Below, one piece after another: positions 57,181 to 64,000 of a stretch of 64,000 bases of DNA (position 1 is the first letter of the stretch; every line of letters starts with the position of its first letter). The stretch lies in NCBI GenBank assembly GCA_030762175.1, contig CM060834.1, forward strand, positions 28,333,501 to 28,397,500. Direction: 5' to 3'. The translations under genes and the position numbers were made by a program. The notes under the pieces were generated by a model that saw only the letters and a list, made by a program, of their open reading frames with translations, was not told the DNA's origin and made no database searches. The DNA comes from Metallyticus violacea (taxonomy: Eukaryota > Arthropoda > Insecta > Mantodea > Metallyticidae).

Positions 57181-59039
57181 ATCGTTGGCTAGGAGACGCA
57201 CAAAAGGTTCGCGCAAGCCTTGCGCCTTTCTTTAAAAATTCAAACATACGTTTTCCATTGGCTAGTTCAATTTTACCTGCCGTGCATACCATTCACTATT
57301 TTTTTTTAAAGTTTGAAGACATGCGTAGGTTTAGAGTAGATTTAAAAAAGCTAACGATACTATACCCGGTAGGGGCCAAAGTCCCCCCAGACCGTTTAAA
57401 TTCTTTCCGTTTATTTACCCTGAGAAGGAAGCCCTTTAAAAAGAACGGAGCTCCAGTTTCCATCTTTTCAGTAGATTTTAAGGTTTTATTACCCTGTTGA
57501 CTCTTCCAGCTACTGCAACGGAAACACCAAAGGCTTTATTTATTTACAATTCATATCTTATAACACAAACATATATAATATTTATATTACTAATTACAAT
57601 TATAATTATGATTGGGCTTGCATAAATATACATGATAATTATATCGGTGGAGCGGAGGAACTGTTTCATATTATTATTTTTATTATTATTTCCTTAATCA
57701 CTCTATGTTTTCTATTTCCGGTTTCCCTAAAGTCCACGGTGTTCTTCCCTTATTAACTGTTATCTCAAGGATAGCTGCCGGGAAATTATAGATGATAAAT
57801 AGCCTGAACGAACTCAGGGAACAATGTGACGCAAGTTACCAAGGCATTCACCCTAAGACCTGAAGGAAAACCCCTGTAAAAACCCAGTCAGGAAACTTCT
57901 CAATTATTTTAATGCTATCCCTCTGCAGCAAATGAACTCTGAATTTCTTTAAATTGATTTCAGAAAAAACAAAAATGAGGAACAATAAAGGAAAAAAGCG
58001 CTGATGTCCTGTCCACAATAAAAAAAGAAAAAACCATCTTACACATTGTGAGGCAGTGTTATAGCGTGCGAGGTCATATACGCCATAAAGACAGCTATAG
58101 ATGTTTTTACTGGCATCATCTTTCAGACCGTCTTTTGTATGTTAAACTCAGCTGGTTGTTTCACACAATCAGCGAAGTTACAACCACAGCACTTTACTGC
58201 TTCTCCCCTTCGTTATGCTGCAGTTACTGAGGCAATTTCTATAGTAAAGCCCAGCATTTCTTCAACAGCGAAGCATTCTTATCTAACAAATACTGATGTT
58301 TCGCGCCATTAATTCTTGTAATACTCCAATCGTAATTTGGAAGTGTCGAAGTTTTACAACATCGAAGAATTTCTGAGAGCTCTCCTTATCTACGGTTGCT
58401 TCCTATGTTTGGCTCTAATATTTTCAAATGTACTGTTTAAATGTTTATTTTCCACTTCTTATTGTCTAGGGTATGGTTTTAAGAGCCGAAAGCTGAAGAT
58501 AATACTCCAACTTTCGTCGTCATTTTGTCTGTAAAAGGATATCTTCTTTGAAAAAGTAATTGGTGACAAAAATAATTGGATGGGAACTTTCTGTCTCGTA
58601 GAAGCACAAACCATATTCAGTGTTTATATGTAATGTACCAGTATAAGATTTCTATAAAAGAGCGAGAACGAGGGCAATTTTAAGGTTTCAAAAAATAGCA
58701 ATCTTGTTTTATTGCATAGCAGATCTCCCAAAACGATTTACATACATTAAAATTCTCGCTATGTGCGACTGTTGTCACCCTAAAGCAGTGGAAAAGCCTG
58801 GCTTTAGGGTAGGCTTATACATAGGGTGTATAATTAACGCATTTATTACTTTCTAATAAATATATCTGATTTACCCAAATGAAAGTGGGTTTTTTCTCTC
58901 TCGCTCTTTTTTCCCTCTATTTCTATAACTATTTATTGGTTAGAATATATGAACATGCAGGAAGTAAAAGTGATACATGAATGACATATCCGCTTTACAC
59001 AGTCACCTGGTATGTTCAAGAAAATATACCAACGCGTCA
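57181..59039. other. No supported gene; short hairpin at about 58781-58813
   Basis: CCCTAAAGC and GCTTTAGGG pair around a 14-nt loop. The open frame at 57258-57500 is not recognised. Confidence 0.45.
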
Positions 59040-59560
59040 CAAGGTTATGGATACCGTGAGCGAAGAACGCCCTTGTTGACTACCGAACAAATCTTCAAAG
59101 AAGCAGACTCCCTTCTGCTTGGTAACGTAACAGATGCTCCATGCAAACACCCACTAACCGAGTCTTCTGCTGCTCAGAAAAAAACTTGGGGACCCAGTCT
59201 TGTGGAATCCCAACCGTCGGTGAAGAATGGTGTAAACGGTTCCCTTGCTCAGTGACAATGTTTCTGCGATCTCTCGGGTTTTAATACGGCGATTCTCCCT
59301 TACAAAGTTGTCAGCGGCTGCAATCGATTTCTCGGTGATGGTTAAGTGAGCTTGACCGGGTCTAGGCATGTCCTCAGTGTACACGTACACCATATGAACA
59401 CTGTGCTGAGTGGCAGACATGCATTACCTTACACGTTTTCATATATTTCGGCTCCATTAAGCCCTGCTTTCAACATTTGAATTTCCGCTTGCTGAATCGG
59501 TTTTGACAAATTCCTGTTGTGAATATACTCAGCCCAACGTACTTGTGCACACGTAAACAA
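59040..59560 (-). pseudogene. Mariner transposase N-terminal half
   Basis: Minus strand: AEIQMLKAGLNGAEIYENV-like HTH1 (about 59492-59433), then EDMPRPGQAHLTITEKSIAA (about 59378-59319), and the HTH2 stretch REIAETLSLSKGTVYTILHR (about 59267-59208). In another frame DWVPKFFSEQQKTRLVGVCM (about 59204-59145) leads towards the first-Asp region, which is damaged. No catalytic Asp remains. A start codon in front of MSATQHSVHM is present but the HTH1 coding lies upstream of it in another frame. Confidence 0.82.
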
Positions 59561-60404
59561 CATACTATATCGTCAGACCGTACCAGTCTGCTTTCTTACA
59601 TACAACACCATCGACAAGAGCAAACTCAAATCTCTGCTCAGTTAAGCTACGGTCTTAGTATCATTTGGTCAACCCCTTATACCATGAAAACGGTTTCATA
59701 TTAAAAATTATGGTTTTGCGACTATAATAAATACACGATAAAAGAGCCCCGCTTGTTATTGTATATACTCTCGCAAACCTCAATGGTTAGGATAAAAGCG
59801 CAATGGATCTACTGAGGAAGAAGCTATTGGACCCAAAAGCTAAAGACATGTCGACTTTAGAGTGGATGATGATAGAACTCACTCACACTCACACAGTCCA
59901 AGCAGGAGAAACCTACACACTTCAATCTCGAATGTGGAGGAACCCCTGTCATATACAGCGTCAATCAACCTTCAAGCACTGACACCCTCCATCCCAACTC
60001 CAAACCCAAGAAGGCAAACCTCCCTTTCTAACCACGGAGGCTACTTGTCTCCCGTTTTTCCCTTTGTACCCAATCAACCATTCCTAGCTTTGAAGACCCC
60101 CCGGTTCATACCAAGGTTAGGTATGTACTGGGGGGCTGATCGGAAACTGGATGGGTGGCAAGCCCATCCCGAGGACAAACTACGATTACTAGAAACGCCT
60201 GAGGTCATTACCATTCCACCCCATCACCTGACATGTAAAGCCGCAATGTTGCTAGGGACTCTCTCGCCACCACCACCCTGGAGCCTGGGGCTTCAAGGTG
60301 CGACTGCAATGGTCACTCCATACACCTATTGAGAAGACTGCATGGGTAAAAAACCTGAAAGAAATTATGCTAAAGACTATATCGGTATAATAATGTCTAT
60401 TCAC
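59561..60404. other. Region with an unrecognised 156-codon open frame (59862-60332, plus)
   Basis: The frame MDDDRTHSHSHSPSRRNLHT... is Pro/Ser/Thr-rich and clearly more GC-rich than its neighbours. It has no transmembrane segment, signal peptide or recognised motif. It is the longest non-repetitive open frame in the window outside repeats, but no splice or promoter evidence supports it, so it is not listed as a gene. Confidence 0.35.
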
Positions 60405-60798
60405 AGCTACTAAGCCAGATAAGGCGAAAAGAGAAATTTACCGTCGTTGTTTTCAGGCATTCATTATTCATAGACTACCCACTACTTGGTTCCACTTGAA
60501 TCCACAGAACACACGCATTTGAATCGCAGAATATCCGATTGAAGAAGCGCTGTATATTCGTAGTTTACTGTGCAGTATCCGCAAAGATAATAGTGGGTTC
60601 AGTTTTTTTGGAAAAGAACTGCGAATACGGTACATTACCGAAGTATTTTACTGGAGTCATTGAGCAAATGGATGATAAGTGTACTTTCAACCGTATGTGC
60701 TTCTTGTCATAAATTACAAGGAGAGTACATGACACTGATTAAAATGTCTTTGACTACCGGATCATCTGCGGAAACTTGTGGCTACTGGAGCACCGTTT
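60405..60798 (+). pseudogene. Tc3-like transposase remnant, copy T2, upstream part
   Basis: Plus strand: TKPDKAKREIYRRCFQAFII (about 60410-60469), then TTWFHLNPQNTRI (about 60482-60520; first catalytic Asp lost, DEAWFHL in the family), CAVSAKIIVGSVFLEKNCEY (about 60571-60630), remains of the YFQQDGATCH motif with TCH-like codons at about 60702, and VFDYRIICGNLWLL (about 60743-60785). The copy breaks at about 60798, where the MULE-like element begins. Confidence 0.82.
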
Positions 60799-62184
60799 TC
60801 CCTATTTGAGGGGAGTAGGCCTGCTCTATCTCGCCCATGCTAATTTTCCATTTTTTACGTACACTTTTCTTAAAGCTGAATTGAGATATCAACTTCAAAT
60901 TTTTATAATATCTAATTTGTACTTTCGTTTATAATAATAGAAGTTTTGTGAAATGTTAATTGATTGTTAATTAAAATATAATTTTATAACAATATATATT
61001 TAAATAAATATTTTAATGGAACCACGATATTTTGAAATGTATATGGGCTACAAAAAATACTTCTGGTTTTTGTATCTCTTAACCTGGGAACATATAGAAA
61101 AATTTTCATTTCATTATCTTTAATAGTGTGGGAGGAATATGTACCAAAAATGTCCAACTGAGAAAAATGGCTTTAAAGTTTACAATTTAACTCTTACCTT
61201 GTTAACACATATTTAGAGCTTCCCTGATCCATATTCCTGGTCCAATTTCCTCATCCTCTCTGGTCTTCCTCTTGTTTCTTTTTTCCTTCTCATTTGCTCC
61301 ACCATTTCCTCTGCTTTCTTGATACGCGGTCCTGTTCTTGAAGTTGCACTATTGTGTTGTAACCGGGATGTATTGACAGTCTACTCAAAACCCTAATTCT
61401 TCCTATATTCCCGGTGTTAATTGTTAAAACTGTATCAAATGCATGAAGTTTTAGTGTAGCAACAAATACTGTCCACAAAACACTGTTGAATGATTCATTG
61501 ACATTATGTGTTTTTCCATGCAGACATTTTTAGATTAGGCCGTCGCTAAATAATGGTTTTATTACCTCCATTACTGTTAATGGAAGTCCATGTTGTTTAT
61601 AATTTTGCTCTTGTCTGTTGAATTTACACCAAGAGTCATGACTTTTGGGTCATAAACCTGTTGTGGGTTGTCATCATTTGATAGCTCATAAAAATATGCG
61701 CTCATACTGCACGTCTCTGAAGATCATGCACATTAGACCTTATAGCCATCTCATAATAAGTTTGCAGTTTGTCAATCATGCCATCAGTTAGTCTTCTTAC
61801 CCCTTAATCCTTTTCCATTTGACAGTTTCTTCCCAACCACGTTTTTTCTTTAATTTAAACAGACGCGAACCTATATACTTTTGAACGTGACCTACGCATT
61901 ATATTTTTGTAATATGTCTCCATAGGGTTTACTTTCTGCTTTTCTAATGAAACCTTTGCTGTCTCCATCCCCTGAATATTTCAACTGCGTGACAAAGGGC
62001 ACAGAAGGAGGCGTGGTTACAAGTGGCACTATCTTAGAAATTATTAAATATGGAGCATTAAATATTCGAATTTAGATTCCATATTTCCCTGTGGTATTTA
62101 TAAGATATTAGAGATGCAAAAACAGTAAAATTCTCAATTTTGATATTTGAACCCAATTTCCCCTGGTTTACTCCCCTTGAGGGA
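60799..62184 (-). mobile_element. MULE-like element, about 1.39 kb, inside the Tc3-like copy
   Basis: The left border TCCCTATTTGAGGGGAGTA (60799-60817) and the reverse complement of the right border, TCCCTCAAGGGGAGTA (62184-62169), form short terminal inverted repeats that differ by a 3-nt indel. The outside flanks belong to one Tc3-like transposase. The inside encodes MULE-like (Mutator-type) residues on the minus strand. A target duplication of the 8-11 bp expected for MULEs is not visible, possibly eroded. Confidence 0.6.
61205..62030 (-). pseudogene. Mutator-like transposase remnant
   Basis: Minus strand: YSGDGDSKGFIRKAESKPYG (about 61990-61931), containing the GDGDSK catalytic-site block seen in arthropod Mutator-like proteins (Pfam Mutator type). 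GKKLSNGKGLRGKK then TDGMIDKLQTYYEMAIRSN (about 61838-61722) follow. After a decayed stretch, NVNESFNSVLWTVFVATLKL (about 61501-61442), HAFDTVLTINTGNIGRIRVL and GYNTIVQLQEQDRVSRKQRK follow (to about 61315), then a Lys/Arg-rich tail. Comparison to the family is from memory of its pattern, not a search. Stops and frameshifts make it inactive. I cannot exclude a decayed host-gene copy of the same domain, but the flanking inverted repeat favours a mobile element. Confidence 0.65.
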
Positions 62185-62189
62185 ATATA

Positions 62190-62345
62190 TATACGCTATC
62201 TCGAACATTGAACGATTTGAAGAATATTACATGCAAAATCAATAGTACAGACAACACAGCGGCCAGATGTATTCACTGAGGAGGACATTTTCAGTAATGA
62301 TGTAGCAGTAATATCCCGTGCACACTCTTACATTTAAAAACATTA
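62190..62345 (+). pseudogene. Tc3-like transposase remnant, copy T2, downstream part
   Basis: ACATTGAACGATTTGAAGAA and following bases (62206 onward) align with ACATTGGACGATCTGAAGCA at 55141 in copy T1, through CAACACAG, GCGGCCAG and GAGGACATTTTCAG blocks. It encodes the same C-terminal TLNDLK and EDIFS residues. It lies 1.4 kb after part 1 because of the inserted MULE-like element. Confidence 0.82.
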
Positions 62346-63074
62346 AAATATTGTGTTTATATAGAGTATAAATAAATATACAGCACTCAGAACTTCAACA
62401 ACAAGGGAACAAAACACTAGAGCTAACGTAATAAAGCGAAGGAAAGCAACTGCTGATAAAAAAAGAAAATAGAGGAGAAAACTAAAAGAAGAACAAGAAA
62501 AACTAGGTTACTATGGACTGGTGTTGTTTGGAGCACATTCTAAAAATATAACCAGCGTAAACCAAAAATTGAATGTGTTATATGGCTTCGTGGTTTCAGC
62601 ACTTGGCAGTGCTAAGTCGTTTGGTTATGGCTACCTTCATAACTCAAGTGAACTCTCACATTTGAATCCAAATGACTGTGGTGGAAACGTATAATCTTCA
62701 AGGCAAAGTCGCCGAGGGACTAATGCATTATTTATAAAAATGGTCCAAGAGTGTGTTATGTTTAGCTACGCCACGCCAATATCGTTATTTTGCTTCCTAT
62801 TCGGCATGTAGTGCAAATGTAACGACATGACATTTAATCATGGTGTAAATGAAACCTAATTGTTTCATAGCTATCACTGTCCTTTGCCAATGATTTAGAT
62901 CTTATCGCTAACACTTAATAATACAGGGAAATCTTACTATATTCCAGCCGAAAGAGCAGAAACTTAACTATTGGGGAGCGCTCTGTAATGCGCCGATAGC
63001 AGACACAGCGCACTATTCTGTAGAAAATTATGTACTAAAATTTAACTGCCTTCTTGCTACAAACATACTGCTAG
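62346..63074. other. No supported gene
   Basis: AT-rich; nothing recognised apart from a weak tRNA-like patch near 62580-62660. Confidence 0.4.
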
Positions 63075-63235
63075 GGCTATTCAAAAAAGACAATGGTTTT
63101 TTTTTTTCTTCACGCGTGGAATGCACTAGGTTCGGTCCAGATTGGTGAGGTCTTTTTCAAAGTATTCTCCGTTGATTTGAATGTTCAGTCCTAATCATAT
63201 TTCCTGCCACAGGCTATTAACCTTTCCGAACATTC
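63075..63235 (-). pseudogene. Mariner 3' end fragment
   Basis: Minus strand reads GLNIQINGEYFEKDLTNLD (about 63204-63148), resembling the mariner C-terminus CIxxNGEYFEKD, followed by a short spacer and TTTTTTGAATAGCCC (63085-63071), a plausible terminal repeat. Upstream coding is lost. Confidence 0.55.
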
Positions 63236-64000
63236 TTTATTTTACAAAAGGATTGACAATAAATTTTTTATTTAATTATTTTAATTTCATTAGAATTTCG
63301 TATATTAACATTTTAAAATCATCTCAATAATTCAGGATCAGAAAGTGCAATATTTGATTGACTTTAGTCTTTCGAACTTCTTTTTGTCCTCAGCATATTT
63401 GGGGAATGTAATAACTTTTGAAACTACCCCGTAGTTACTCTAAGATCTAATCAGTCTTGCTCAGTATAAAATAACATTTGATTTTAATGAATAAACAATA
63501 GTATAGATAGTTTTCTGCTGTTTAATAGTTTTACTGTATTTTATTTTTTCGTTTGCTGTGGCTTACACTTCCGCAATTTTCTAAAACTACAAAATATTCT
63601 CGGATCACAGCCTAGAGCAGTAGAAAAAATACTGAGAGAAAGTTAAGACACCAAAAAATATGGCAGACATTACAATGGACCAAATGATAAAGTCATAATT
63701 TCTTTGGATTACAGAGCATGTTCTATTGTATGGGAGGGATTAGAAATGACACCCGGCAATATTGGCATGAATTTTGTGCATGTTTAACTGCAGCTAATTG
63801 TAGAATATAACCTTGGTTGTCACTGTTACACAATTTGACGCGGCTGGTCTAGGAATGTTGTAGTAGCCAAGTGGATGTTTCCCACAGTCGCGGAATCAAA
63901 GATAACACACACTTGGCTCCCTCTGGTACCTAGATATCTGCCACTATTTATAGGAGGAACACTCTTTCACAGTTTACACTGTGTCACTGACATAAATAGA
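63236..64000. other. No recognisable feature
   Basis: AT-rich to the window end, with no coding motif or repeat match inside the window. Confidence 0.45.

Noticed and set aside
59040..59560. SETMAR-type fusion gene
   Set aside because: Only mariner HTH sequence is visible; there is no SET domain on either strand nearby.

Overview
This window is repeat-dominated, AT-rich DNA from an animal, almost certainly an insect. It has no operon-like gene layout and no rRNA, CRISPR array or convincing functional tRNA. It holds many decayed mariner and Tc1/Tc3-like DNA transposons of kinds common in insect genomes, tRNA-derived SINEs, tails of non-LTR retrotransposons (LINEs) and long microsatellites. 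The mix suits a large, transposon-rich insect genome (a cockroach, termite or orthopteroid would fit), but the sequence alone does not fix the order.

Layout. 1-633: LINE 3' end with a (GAA)26 tail. 665-1500: decayed mariner. 2141-3026: Tc-like element with about 105-bp inverted ends. 4205-5500: first copy of an unclassified 1.2-kb dispersed repeat. 6270-7085: HTH fragment and two SINE-like units. 8376-10869: Tc-like element holding another inverted-repeat unit, which itself holds a tandem duplication and a tRNA-like sequence. 11125-13330: HTH fragment, SINE, LINE C-terminus. 13777-13974: best candidate for a real host exon. 15033-15382: small MITE. 16455-19490: mariner and Tc3-like fragments, SINEs and a weaker candidate exon. 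20440-22470: degenerate inverted-repeat unit, mariner, piece of the 1.2-kb repeat. 24405-27906: SINE, then a LINE split by a hairpin MITE. 28309-28976: very long TACA microsatellite. 31590-33420: LINE split by a complete-ended mariner. 36485-37650: second full copy of the 1.2-kb repeat. 40412-48294: two internally deleted Tc-like elements, two mariners and a Tc1-like element. 49264-52790: SINE and two adjacent mariners. 54630-57180: Tc3-like fragment, tail-to-tail SINEs, palindromes. 59040-63230: mariner, Tc3-like element split by a MULE-like element, mariner tail.

No transposase or reverse transcriptase here is intact; all carry stops, frameshifts or internal deletions. The biology is the nesting order of insertions, several internally deleted elements that keep both ends, and two candidate host exons that would make this intronic or gene-flanking sequence. 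Assignments to named families rest on protein motifs read by eye; no database search was possible.
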